NCBI GenBank assembly: GCA_937905835.1
Contig: CALCXK010000054.1
Location: forward strand, 4,769-68,768
Reading direction: 5' to 3'
DNA length: 64,000 bases
Source of the DNA: an uncultured Ilumatobacter sp.
GTDB taxonomy: Bacteria > Actinomycetota > Acidimicrobiia > Acidimicrobiales > Ilumatobacteraceae
Position numbers and translations under genes: made by a program. Positions 26,663 to 35,144 of this stretch are shown one piece after another. The notes under the pieces were generated by a model. It was not told where the DNA came from, did not search any database, and saw only the letters and a list, made by a program, of their open reading frames with translations. How positions within the stretch are numbered: position 1 is the first letter of the stretch; each line of letters starts with the position of its first letter.

Positions 26663-27648
26663 CGCTCGGAGCGCCCTTCAATCTCGACGATCTTGAGGTT
26701 CTCACTTTTGGCCGGTCCTCCGTTGATATGTACCCCGAGCAGCACAACGTGCCGCTCGCCGATGTGTCGACCTTCCGCAAGTCGATTGGTGGGAGCCCGA
26801 CCAACGTCGCGGTTGCTGCGGCCCGGTTAGGCCGCAAGGCTGCGGTCATCAATCGTGTCGGCAACGATGCGTTCGGCGTCTACATCCGCCAGGGCCTGCG
26901 TGCGTTCGGTGTCCACGACGCGTACATCTCCACCGACCCTGAACTGCTGACACCGGTGGTGTTCTGCGAATTGATGCCCCCTGAAGAACCCACGATCTAC
27001 TTCTACCGAGAGCCGCGTGGCCCCGACATGGCCATTTCGGTTGCCGACATGCCGATGGACGCAATTCGTTCCGCGCCGCTGTTCTGGTTGGCAGGTTCAC
27101 GCTTCGCGGAAGAGCCGTCGCGCTCAGCGGCCATGGCTGCACTTGAGGCACGTGGCCGCACACAGCACACGGTGATCGATCTCGACTACCGACCGATGTT
27201 CTGGGACTCGCCGGAGCAGGCTGGCGAATTCATCTCTCCGTCGATCGACCACTGCACGGTCGCGGTTGGCAACAAAGACGAGTGTGAGATCGCTCTTGGT
27301 ACCCGAATACCTGACGAGGCGGCTGACCGGATGCTCGAACGCGGCGTTGAAATCGCGATTGTTAAACAGGGTGGCGAAGGCGTGATGGTGGCCACGGCCA
27401 ACTCGCGCACCGTCGTCGAGCCGATTCGGGTGCCAGTGGTGTGCGGTCTCGGAGCCGGCGATGCGTTCGGGGGTTCGCTTGCCCACGGGTTGCTTGCAGG
27501 CTGGGATCCTGCCGAGATCGTGTACCGGGCGAATGCTGCAGGCGCGATCGTTGCCGGCCGCCTGATGTGTTCCGACGAGATGCCGACCGCTGACGAGATC
27601 GATGACCTCCTCGCGACCGGCAATGTCCCCAGGCGAGTCCAGTCATGA
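26659..27648 (+). CDS. iolC: 5-dehydro-2-deoxygluconokinase
   Basis: A 329-residue PfkB-family kinase. The N-terminal GRSSVDMYPEQ and KSIGGSPTNVAVAAARLG motifs are IolC-typical. The C-terminal CGLGAGDAFGGSLAHGLL contains the catalytic Asp and anion hole. It phosphorylates 5-dehydro-2-deoxygluconate in inositol degradation. It starts at TTG 26659, overlapping the ATPase stop by 4 bp (TTGA), and ends in an ATGA overlap with the next gene, so the genes are tightly coupled. Confidence 0.92.
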   Translation: MTLGAPFNLDDLEVLTFGRSSVDMYPEQHNVPLADVSTFRKSIGGSPTNVAVAAARLGRKAAVINRVGNDAFGVYIRQGLRAFGVHDAYISTDPELLTPVVFCELMPPEEPTIYFYREPRGPDMAISVADMPMDAIRSAPLFWLAGSRFAEEPSRSAAMAALEARGRTQHTVIDLDYRPMFWDSPEQAGEFISPSIDHCTVAVGNKDECEIALGTRIPDEAADRMLERGVEIAIVKQGGEGVMVATANSRTVVEPIRVPVVCGLGAGDAFGGSLAHGLLAGWDPAEIVYRANAAGAIVAGRLMCSDEMPTADEIDDLLATGNVPRRVQS

Positions 27649-28562
27649 CGTTCCTTTCCGATGACGCGTGGTTGGAACTGCTCGATGTGCGGGCCACCGA
27701 CCCGACGGCGATCAGCGCAGCGCTTGCTGCACGCACGTCGCGTCCGCTGCTCGCCAACGACGGCGCCACGTTCATCATTGCTATCGACCATCCGGCGCGC
27801 GGGATGGTCGGCGTGTCGGGCCAGCCCTTCATCATGGCCGACCGTCGTGACCTCCTTGAACGGACGATGACGGCGCTTGCTGACCCAGGCGTCGATGGCG
27901 TCATGGCGACTCCTGACATTCTTGACGACCTGGCGCTGCTTGGTGTGCTCGATGACAAGGTCGCGATCGGTTCGATCAACCGCGGGGGGCTGATGGGCTC
28001 CGCGTGGGAACTCGACGATCAGTTGACCGGCCACACTGTTGCGTCGATCGTCGAGCAAGGCCTCGACGGCGCCAAGATGCTGCTCCGCATCGACCTGGCT
28101 GACGAACGGTCGCGCCCCACGATCGAGGCATGTGCCCGATGGATTACCGAACTGGCCGCAGTCGAGAAAATTGCGATGCTCGAACCGTTGCCATATACGA
28201 CGTCGCCGGCTGGTGATAAATATCTCGACACCGACGAGGACGCATTGATCAAGTGCGTCGGTATCGCCAGCGCCCTCGGCGCGAGTTCTGCCTACACCTG
28301 GCTGAAACTCCCCGCAACCGCGCAGATCGAACGGGTGATGGCGGCCACATCACTGCCTGGATTGATGCTCGGTGGTACACCCGGACCCGACCCGGAATCG
28401 GCCTTCGACGAGTGGCGTCGAGCAATGGCTGTTCCTAATGTGCGTGGCCTTGTCGTCGGTCGCTCGCTGCTGTATCCCTCAGACGGTGACGTGGCAGCTG
28501 CGGTTGCCACCGCCGCCGACATCGTTCACCCTCACCTGATCTCGGAAGAAGAAGTACAATGA
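27645..28562 (+). CDS. (beta/alpha)8-barrel aldolase-like protein of iol clusters (Cgl0159 type)
   Basis: A 305-residue protein resembling DeoC/LacD class I aldolases: FIIAIDHPARGM, DGVMATPDILDDLALLG, GLDGAKMLLRIDL with a candidate Schiff-base lysine, and AYTWLKLPA with a second one. Relatives lie beside iolC in corynebacterial inositol clusters; from memory this is the Cgl0159 family. The IolJ step (cleavage of phosphorylated deoxy-dehydrogluconate into malonate semialdehyde and dihydroxyacetone phosphate) is the likely role, shared or contested with the aldolase at 35145. ATGA overlaps on both sides couple it to its neighbours. Confidence 0.7.
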   Translation: MTFLSDDAWLELLDVRATDPTAISAALAARTSRPLLANDGATFIIAIDHPARGMVGVSGQPFIMADRRDLLERTMTALADPGVDGVMATPDILDDLALLGVLDDKVAIGSINRGGLMGSAWELDDQLTGHTVASIVEQGLDGAKMLLRIDLADERSRPTIEACARWITELAAVEKIAMLEPLPYTTSPAGDKYLDTDEDALIKCVGIASALGASSAYTWLKLPATAQIERVMAATSLPGLMLGGTPGPDPESAFDEWRRAMAVPNVRGLVVGRSLLYPSDGDVAAAVATAADIVHPHLISEEEVQ

Positions 28563-29728
28563 CGCGTCAGAAAATCGGAATCGCTGTGATCGGCTTCGGC
28601 TGGATGGGGCAGGCGCACACGCGCTCGTACCTCCGGATTCCCACGCTCTTTCAAGAGCGCACGTACGACCCCGAGCTGATCATTATCAGCGACAACCTGC
28701 AAGACCGGGTCGATGAGGCTGTCGAGTCGTTCGGGTTTCGTGAGGGCACAACCGACTGGCAAACGGCAATCAATCACCCCGACGTCGATGTGGTGTGTAT
28801 TTGCGCCCCGAACATGCTCCACGAGCCGATTGCTATCGCAGCGGCCGAGGCCGGCAAGCACGTGTTCTGTGAGAAGCCCGTCGGGGGCACGCCCGAGCAG
28901 ACCGTCCGAATCGAAGCCGCGAGCCGCAAGGCTGGCGTCATCACCGGGGTCGGCTACAACTACCGCTGGGCACCGCTGGTGCAGTACGCCAAGAACCTGA
29001 TTGCTGATGGAGCGCTCGGCGAGATCACTAACTACAACGGCCGGTTCTTCACGATGTACGGCTCGGACCCGATGGGTCTCCTGTCGTGGCGCTTCCAGCT
29101 CGACGGTGCAGGCCACGGCGTCAGCTCTGACATCTTGAGCCACTCGATCGACCTGGCGCACATGCTTGTCGGTCCGATCAAGAAGGTCGTCGGCACAGGC
29201 CACACGTACATTCCCGACCGGCCGCTGCCAAAGGCAGGCGGCACCCACTACGACGCTGGTCAGCCAGGCGACCCGACCGGCCCCGTCGAAAACGAGGACT
29301 ACTTCGGTGCCCTCGTACAGTTCGAGAGCGGAGCCAGGGGCACGTTCGAAGCAAGCCGCACCATTGTTGGCCCGGAGAGCCAGTGCGCCTTCGAGATCTA
29401 CGGCACGAAGGGTTCCCTCAAGTGGAATCTCGAGACGATGAACGAGCTCCAGCTCAACCTCGTCGGCGACAAGGCCCGCGGCTACACCACCGTCTACGCA
29501 GGCGACCGGTACCCGTACCACGGCCACTTCGTGCCCGGTGATGCCAATTCGATTGGCTACGAAGACCTCAAGGTCATCGAAGACTTCGAGTTCCTGTCGT
29601 CGGTCGCTGCTGGTCGCCGACACACCCCGGGCTTCGCTGAAGCCATCGACTACGTCAGCGTCCAAGACGCTCTGCTTCGCTCCTGGAAGAGCGAGAAGTG
29701 GGAAGACGTCACCAACATCGCCAAGTAG
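28559..29728 (+). CDS. Gfo/Idh/MocA family oxidoreductase (inositol-type)
   Basis: A 389-residue dehydrogenase. IGIAVIGFGWMGQAHTRSYLRI is the Rossmann motif and CEKPVGGTPEQT carries the catalytic lysine. DGAGHGVSSDILSHSIDLAHML holds the active-site Asp/His. C-terminal strands build the substrate barrel. Within this operon it probably oxidises a different inositol isomer, inosamine or the demethylated product than IolG does. Start ATG overlaps the previous stop. Confidence 0.85.
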   Translation: MTRQKIGIAVIGFGWMGQAHTRSYLRIPTLFQERTYDPELIIISDNLQDRVDEAVESFGFREGTTDWQTAINHPDVDVVCICAPNMLHEPIAIAAAEAGKHVFCEKPVGGTPEQTVRIEAASRKAGVITGVGYNYRWAPLVQYAKNLIADGALGEITNYNGRFFTMYGSDPMGLLSWRFQLDGAGHGVSSDILSHSIDLAHMLVGPIKKVVGTGHTYIPDRPLPKAGGTHYDAGQPGDPTGPVENEDYFGALVQFESGARGTFEASRTIVGPESQCAFEIYGTKGSLKWNLETMNELQLNLVGDKARGYTTVYAGDRYPYHGHFVPGDANSIGYEDLKVIEDFEFLSSVAAGRRHTPGFAEAIDYVSVQDALLRSWKSEKWEDVTNIAK

Positions 29729-29732
29729 TTAC

Positions 29733-29753
29733 GTACGGGGTCAGACCCCATAC
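29733..29753. repeat. Palindrome/hairpin GGGGTCAGACCCC before iolD
   Basis: The 13-bp odd palindrome at 29737-29749 extends to a 10-bp arm pair with one mismatch (29733-29742 and 29744-29753). It begins 5 bp after the preceding stop and 28 bp before the iolD start. It may be a small dispersed palindrome or an mRNA processing point within the operon. Confidence 0.5.
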
Positions 29754-29780
29754 GCAACTCTCTGAGAAAGAGAGACCCTT

Positions 29781-31643
29781 ATGGGGACACAACGATTGAC
29801 GGTCGCACAGGCGATTGTCAGGCACCTCATTGCCCAGACCACCGAGCTTGGTGACGGCAGCACTACGCAGCTCTTCCCGGGCATTTACGGCATCTTCGGG
29901 CACGGCAATGTCACGTGCTTCGGCCATGCGCTCGAAGAACACAAGGACGAACTACCGACGTGGCGCGGGCAGAACGAACAAGGCATGGCCCTCGCAGCAA
30001 CGGCGTTCAACAAGGCGATGCGCCGTCGGCAGATCATGGCGGCGACGTCGTCGATCGGCCCCGGCGCGACCAACATGGTCACCGCTGCCGGCGTTGCGCA
30101 CTCGAATCGCATCCCGCTGCTGCTGATCGCGGGCGACTCGTTCGCATCGCGGACGCCCGACCCGGTGCTGCAGCAGGTCGAGCACTATGGGGTGCCGTCG
30201 ACGACGGTGAACGATGCGTTCCGACCGGTTGCTCGCTACTGGGACCGGATCACCGTGCCCGACCAGATTCTCACGTCGCTGCCCCAAGGCATCGACACGA
30301 TGCTCGATGCCGCCGATTGCGGCCCAGCGTTTTTCGGTCTGCCGCAAGACGTGCAGGGAATGGCCTTCGACGTACCCGACGAGTTTCTTGCGCCGAAGCA
30401 TCACGCAATCGTCAGGGCCCGACCCGATCGTGGCCAACTCGCTGCAGCAGCCGAAGTATTGCGATCAGCGAAGCAGCCGCTGATCCTCGCCGGCGGTGGC
30501 GTGCATTACTCGTTTGCCGAAGCCGAATTGCTGGCATTCGCCGAACGCCACAACATCCCCGTCGTGGAGACGGTCGCAGGAAAAGCGAGCCTCGTCGCAA
30601 CCCACGAACTCAACGCCGGCCCGATCGGCGTCACCGGGTGCGAATCGGCCAACAACCTCGCAGCTGATGCAGACGTCATCCTCGCGGTTGGCAGCCGAAT
30701 GGAAGACTTCACCACCGGGTCGTGGACGCTGTTCCAGCACCCCGATGTGACGCTCATCGGGCTCAACGCGGCCCGATTCGATGCGCGTAAGCGCCGCTCA
30801 ATGCCGCTCGTCGCAGATGCTCGCGAGGGCCTTGTGGAACTTGGCCAAGCCCTGGGCGATTGGCGAGCCGACGACAGCTGGAGCGAACGTGCATCGGTCG
30901 AACGTGCCAGCTACCACGCCTACGTCGACAAAATCGCTGCCCCCAAGGATGTGGGAGTCGCTGACGGCGAGCCCGTTACGTATGCACAGGTCGTGGGCGC
31001 TGTCGACCGCAACAAGGTGCCGGGCGACTACGTGCTGGCCGCAGCCGGCGGGTTTCCTGGCGAAGTCAACAACGGTTGGCGTGCCGACGAGATCAACAGC
31101 TTCGACTGTGAGTACGGCTTCAGCTGCATGGGCTACGAGATTGCCGGTGGATGGGGCGCCAAGATGGCGATGCCTGATCGTCAAGTCATCGTGTTCGTCG
31201 GCGACGGCTCGACGATGATGATGAACTCCGACCTCTACAGCTCGGTGATCAGCGGCCACAAGATGATCGTCATCATCTGTGACAACGGCGGGTACGCAGT
31301 GATCAACCGACTGCAGGTCAACCAGGGCGGTGTCCCGTTCAACAACCTGCTCGACGACTGCAAGGGGCCAAACACCGAGGTCCGCGTCGATTTCGAGATG
31401 TTGGCCAAGGCGCAGGGCTGCAACAGTGAGACCGTGCATACCGTCACCGAACTCGAAGCCGCAATGACCAGGGCCCGCGCATCGGATCGCACGTACGTGA
31501 TTGCGTTACAGACCAGCCGCTACGAGTGGACCGAGGGAGGCACGTACTGGGAAGTCGGCGTTCCCGAGACGTCGTACCGGACTGAAGTCGTCGATGCGCA
31601 CAACGAGGTTCTCGGCGGGAAAGCTGCGCAGCGCAGGGCCTGA
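29781..31643 (+). CDS. iolD: 3D-(3,5/4)-trihydroxycyclohexane-1,2-dione acylhydrolase (ThDP-dependent)
   Basis: A 620-residue thiamine-diphosphate enzyme. The N-terminal domain is IYGIFGHGNVTCFGHAL with WRGQNEQGMA carrying the ThDP-activating Glu. The central domain is around PLILAGGGVHYSF. The C-terminal ThDP/Mg motif GDGSTMMMNSDLYSSV is typical of IolD. It opens the cyclohexane ring to 5-deoxyglucuronate in the cytoplasm. AAAGAGAGA upstream serves as ribosome-binding site. This gene makes the inositol assignment of the locus firm. Confidence 0.95.
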   Translation: MGTQRLTVAQAIVRHLIAQTTELGDGSTTQLFPGIYGIFGHGNVTCFGHALEEHKDELPTWRGQNEQGMALAATAFNKAMRRRQIMAATSSIGPGATNMVTAAGVAHSNRIPLLLIAGDSFASRTPDPVLQQVEHYGVPSTTVNDAFRPVARYWDRITVPDQILTSLPQGIDTMLDAADCGPAFFGLPQDVQGMAFDVPDEFLAPKHHAIVRARPDRGQLAAAAEVLRSAKQPLILAGGGVHYSFAEAELLAFAERHNIPVVETVAGKASLVATHELNAGPIGVTGCESANNLAADADVILAVGSRMEDFTTGSWTLFQHPDVTLIGLNAARFDARKRRSMPLVADAREGLVELGQALGDWRADDSWSERASVERASYHAYVDKIAAPKDVGVADGEPVTYAQVVGAVDRNKVPGDYVLAAAGGFPGEVNNGWRADEINSFDCEYGFSCMGYEIAGGWGAKMAMPDRQVIVFVGDGSTMMMNSDLYSSVISGHKMIVIICDNGGYAVINRLQVNQGGVPFNNLLDDCKGPNTEVRVDFEMLAKAQGCNSETVHTVTELEAAMTRARASDRTYVIALQTSRYEWTEGGTYWEVGVPETSYRTEVVDAHNEVLGGKAAQRRA

Positions 31644-31680
31644 TTGTGGTCTCGCAGGCTGCACCGGCAACACTCAAACC

Positions 31681-33093
31681 ATGACTGGCACGCTCGATCG
31701 CACAGCGCGCGACTATTCGGTCGTCGGCCCGGAGGCACAGCGCGCGGCCGAGGTGGGGCTCGTCGGTGCCGAGTGGTTTCGCCCGTACGTCGACCCTGAT
31801 CGGATGCGCGAGCTCACCGAGCGGACCAACCGCCGGGCGATTGGCGATGCCGTGTTGTGGCTCGCCTTGCTGGGTATTGTCGGTGTTGCTGCAGCGGTGG
31901 CGTTCCCCAGTTTCTGGTCGATCCCGCTGTTCGTTGTCTACGGCGGATTGTACGGCGCAGCCGACGCCCGGTGGCATGAGTTCGGGCACGGGACAGCGTG
32001 TTCGAACGAGCGGGTCAATGACGCGATGTACCAGTGCGCATCGTTGATGCTGTGGCGCGGACCGACGCTCTGGCGCTGGTCCCATTTCCGCCACCACAGC
32101 GACACAATTATTGTTGGCCGTGACCCGGAGATTCAGCTGGCGCGACCACCTTCGCTGTTTCGCCTTGCGCAGAACTACAGCGGCCTCCGCCAGCCGGCCA
32201 TGTTCTGGCGGGTTATCCAGCACGCCTTCGGGAAGATCGATCCGGTGGCCGTCGACTTCGTTCCAGCGAGCGAACGCGGCAAGGTCGTGTGGGAAGCACG
32301 GCTGAGTGTGGCCGTCCACTCGGCTGTCGTCGGGCTGGCGATTGCGACCCAGAGTTGGCTGCCGATCTTGCTGATCGGCGCGCCCACGATTTACGGGGCG
32401 TGGCTCGTTCTCTTCTTCGGAACGACACAGCACCTGGGCTTGCAAGAAGACGTGCTCGATCATCGGGCGAACAGTCGAACGGTGTACATGAATCCGGTGT
32501 TCCGATTTCTGTATCTCAACATGAACTACCACGTCGAGCACCACATCTTCCCGGCGGTGCCGTACTACCGATTGTCTGCATTACACGCTGAGATCAAGCA
32601 CGCGCTCCCCGAGCCGAGCCCAAACTGTCTGCACGCCTACCGCGAGATCATCGGGGAACTGAAGCGGCAGCGCGACGATCCCAGCCATGAACTCGAGACC
32701 CGGTTCATCCCCGACGTGCCGACTGCGCCGGCAGAGGTCGGTTCGATTGGCTCGGTACGTCCTGATGGGTCGTTCGACCTCGGCCCATTCGCACAAATTG
32801 CAGTCGGCTCGGTCACTCGTGTCGACGTACGTGACCGGACGTTCGCCGTGGCGCGCATCGACGATGGCACGGTGTGCGTCGTCGACGGCATCTGTACCCA
32901 TGGCCAAGTCCACCTCGCTGGTGGATTGGTCGTCGACGGGGCCGACGGCCCACAGATCGAATGCCCGAAGCACAACGGCCGATTCGACCTGTCGACCGGT
33001 GCACCGTGTCGCAAGCCGGTCAAGGAACCCATCGCCGTACACGCGGCCGATACTGCAAACGGCCGCATCATTATCCAACCGCACGAAAAATGA
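31681..33093 (+). CDS. Fatty-acid-desaturase-like/Rieske ferredoxin fusion (MocD-MocE type)
   Basis: A 470-residue fusion. Residues ~50-325 are a membrane di-iron desaturase/hydroxylase with several hydrophobic segments and three histidine boxes: HEFGH (99-103), HFRHH (135-139) and HVEHH (284-288). Residues ~365-465 are a Rieske [2Fe-2S] domain with CTH (405-407) and CPKH (428-431). In rhizobial rhizopine catabolism, MocD (desaturase-like oxygenase) and MocE (Rieske ferredoxin) are separate proteins thought to remove the O-methyl group of 3-O-methyl-scyllo-inosamine. Here both are one chain inside an inositol operon. ATG 31681 starts family homology. The ferredoxin reductase is not nearby. 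A lipid desaturase role is possible but less likely. Confidence 0.85.
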   Translation: MTGTLDRTARDYSVVGPEAQRAAEVGLVGAEWFRPYVDPDRMRELTERTNRRAIGDAVLWLALLGIVGVAAAVAFPSFWSIPLFVVYGGLYGAADARWHEFGHGTACSNERVNDAMYQCASLMLWRGPTLWRWSHFRHHSDTIIVGRDPEIQLARPPSLFRLAQNYSGLRQPAMFWRVIQHAFGKIDPVAVDFVPASERGKVVWEARLSVAVHSAVVGLAIATQSWLPILLIGAPTIYGAWLVLFFGTTQHLGLQEDVLDHRANSRTVYMNPVFRFLYLNMNYHVEHHIFPAVPYYRLSALHAEIKHALPEPSPNCLHAYREIIGELKRQRDDPSHELETRFIPDVPTAPAEVGSIGSVRPDGSFDLGPFAQIAVGSVTRVDVRDRTFAVARIDDGTVCVVDGICTHGQVHLAGGLVVDGADGPQIECPKHNGRFDLSTGAPCRKPVKEPIAVHAADTANGRIIIQPHEK

Positions 33094-33098
33094 TTGGT

Positions 33099-33119
33099 GA
33101 AGTCCGCGAGGCGGACTTC
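33099..33119. repeat. 9-bp perfect hairpin after the fusion gene
   Basis: GAAGTCCGC-GAG-GCGGACTTC begins 6 bp after the MocDE-fusion stop, 45 bp before iolG. No T-run follows. It could attenuate or stabilise the transcript between the first and last parts of the operon. Confidence 0.6.
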
Positions 33120-33163
33120 GGTGACGATTGTTGACAAGACCGACTGACGAAGAGAGACATGAC

Positions 33164-34195
33164 ATGACGACAAGATTTGCGGTGCTCGGTTGCGGGCGGA
33201 TCGGCAAGATGCACGCGGAGATGCTGGCTCGTCAGGTGCCTGGCGCATCGGTGAGTGTCGTGTTCGATGTGATTGATGCATCGGCGCAGGCGGTTGGGGC
33301 AGACATCGGCGCTCGCGTGGCGCTGTCGCTCCTTGACGCAGTCACCGCTGCCGACGTCGATGCCGTGGCGATTTGCACGAGCACCGACACGCACGTGGAC
33401 GCAATGGTCGCTGCGGCCGAGGCTGGTAAGGCCATCTTCTGCGAGAAGCCGATCTCGCTCGACGTCGCCGAAGTCGACCGGGGCCTGGCCGCTGTCGCAG
33501 TTGCAGGCGTGCCACTGCAAATCGGTTTCAACCGGCGCTACGACCCGAGCCACAAGGCAGTGGCCGATGCTGTCAAGCAGGGCGCGATCGGCGATGTGCA
33601 CCTCGTCAACATCATCAGCCGTGACCCGGGCCCGCCACCGATCGAGTACATCAAGGTCTCTGGCGGCATCTTCAACGACATGACGATTCACGACTTCGAC
33701 ATGGCCCGCTACGTCACCGGAAGTGACGTGGTCGAGGTCTATGCCAAGGGTGCCGTCAGGGTCGACCCAGCGATCGGCGAAGCTGGCGATGTCGACACTG
33801 CCGTCCTCTTGCTGACCCACGCCAACGGCGCGATGACGACGATCGACAACAGCCGCCGCGCGGCGTACGGCTACGACCAGCGGGTCGAAGCATTCGGCAG
33901 CAACGGTATGGCTGCGTCGAAGAACCACCACGACTTCAATGCGGTCGTTGCCACCGATCAGGGGTTCCGTCAGCCGCCGCTGCAGAACTTCTTCCTTGAG
34001 CGGTACTCACGCAGCTACCTCGACCAATGGGCCGCCTTCACCGCCTACGTGGTCGCCGGCGCCGGTGCGGAGAGCCCGGCGTCGGGCGCCGATGGCCGAG
34101 CACCGCTGGTCATCGGTAAGGCAGCCCTGCGTTCGATGCAAGAGAATCGACCCGTTGCGATTCGCGAGATTGACGCACAGGAGAACCAGTCATGA
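33164..34195 (+). CDS. iolG: myo-Inositol 2-dehydrogenase
   Basis: The 343-residue protein matches IolG in length and motifs. VLGCGRIGKMHAEML binds NAD. CEKPISLD contains the catalytic Lys95, and GGIFNDMTIHDFDMARY gives Asp172 and His176, the same triad positions as in Bacillus IolG. It oxidises myo-inositol to scyllo-inosose, the first pathway step. The start MTTRF was chosen over a frame opening 12 codons earlier, because GAAGAGAGAC lies before it. It is coupled to iolB by ATGA overlap. Confidence 0.93.
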   Translation: MTTRFAVLGCGRIGKMHAEMLARQVPGASVSVVFDVIDASAQAVGADIGARVALSLLDAVTAADVDAVAICTSTDTHVDAMVAAAEAGKAIFCEKPISLDVAEVDRGLAAVAVAGVPLQIGFNRRYDPSHKAVADAVKQGAIGDVHLVNIISRDPGPPPIEYIKVSGGIFNDMTIHDFDMARYVTGSDVVEVYAKGAVRVDPAIGEAGDVDTAVLLLTHANGAMTTIDNSRRAAYGYDQRVEAFGSNGMAASKNHHDFNAVVATDQGFRQPPLQNFFLERYSRSYLDQWAAFTAYVVAGAGAESPASGADGRAPLVIGKAALRSMQENRPVAIREIDAQENQS

Positions 34196-35142
34196 CCGAA
34201 CCCGTTTCCGAACAGCGGTCCCACTCGGGGCAGCCGCTCCGCCATGCCCGTCCGGTTGGTCCAATGCGTGAGACCGACATGAGTCATCACCGGTCGCGCA
34301 ACCCCGACGGCCCGGTGCGGATCGATATCACGCCGGAGAACTCGGGTTGGGACTTTCTCAGCTTCGCTGTCGTCGAGCTTGATGCAGGAGACGTTCACAC
34401 CGATCAGCGTGCTGGACAGGAGACGGCGATCGTTCCGCTGCGCGGTGCTGGGACCGTTCGAGCCGGCGGCCAGACGTTTGAGATCAGTCGGACCTCGGTG
34501 TTCGAAGAGATGCCGCACATCGTCTATGTCACCCCCGACGACGCGATCGAAGTCGTCGCCGCCGTTGGTGGGCTTGAGTTCTCGATCGGATCGGCCGAAG
34601 CAGTCGGCAAGTATCCGACACGGCTGATCGAGCCGAGCGAGATGAAGCAGGAGTTGCGTGGTGGAGGCGCCGCGTACCGCCACGTCAACCACGTGCTCGC
34701 CCCGCCGATCCAGGCCGAACGGCTCATCCTGTACGAGGTGTATGTCCCTCGTGGGACTTGGTCTGGTTGGGCGCCGCACCGCCACGACGGCCGCGACGGC
34801 TCGCCATATCTCGAAGAGGTGTACTACTTCTGCACCCAGCCGGACAACGGCTTTGTGTTGCAGCGAAACTGGACTGACGACGAGAACTTCGACGAACTGT
34901 TCACTGCCCGTAACGGTGAGGCCGTGCTCGTGACGAAGGGCTACCACTCGTCGGTTGCATGCCCGAGTTCGCACATGATGTTTCTCAACTACCTTGCCGG
35001 GGAGCTGTACGACAACGAGCGCACGACACCGCCGTGCTTCGACGAAGCGCACACGTGGATCCAGGACGACTGGGACCATGAGGCCTGGGAGTTGCCCGTC
35101 GTTCGACCCCCTGACTCTGCCGGCTCAGCAGCAGGGGGCTGA
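34192..35142 (+). CDS. iolB: 5-deoxy-glucuronate isomerase
   Basis: A 316-residue double-cupin protein. The second cupin bears metal ligands in WAPHRHDGRDGSPYLEEVYYF, and GYHSSVACPSSHMMFLNYLAG is the closing motif. The N-terminal part has the typical RVDITPENSGWDFLSFAV-like start and the C-terminus ends in a tryptophan-rich DDWDHEAWELP. It converts 5-deoxyglucuronate to 5-dehydro-2-deoxygluconate, the IolC substrate. Overlaps iolG by 4 bp. Confidence 0.93.
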   Translation: MTEPVSEQRSHSGQPLRHARPVGPMRETDMSHHRSRNPDGPVRIDITPENSGWDFLSFAVVELDAGDVHTDQRAGQETAIVPLRGAGTVRAGGQTFEISRTSVFEEMPHIVYVTPDDAIEVVAAVGGLEFSIGSAEAVGKYPTRLIEPSEMKQELRGGGAAYRHVNHVLAPPIQAERLILYEVYVPRGTWSGWAPHRHDGRDGSPYLEEVYYFCTQPDNGFVLQRNWTDDENFDELFTARNGEAVLVTKGYHSSVACPSSHMMFLNYLAGELYDNERTTPPCFDEAHTWIQDDWDHEAWELPVVRPPDSAGSAAGG

Positions 35143-35144
35143 CC

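Noticed and set aside
28532..29665. Long minus-strand frame (377 codons) opposite the Gfo/Idh gene
   Set aside because: It mirrors the codon positions of the real gene, has no domain motif and lies fully inside the operon on the wrong strand.
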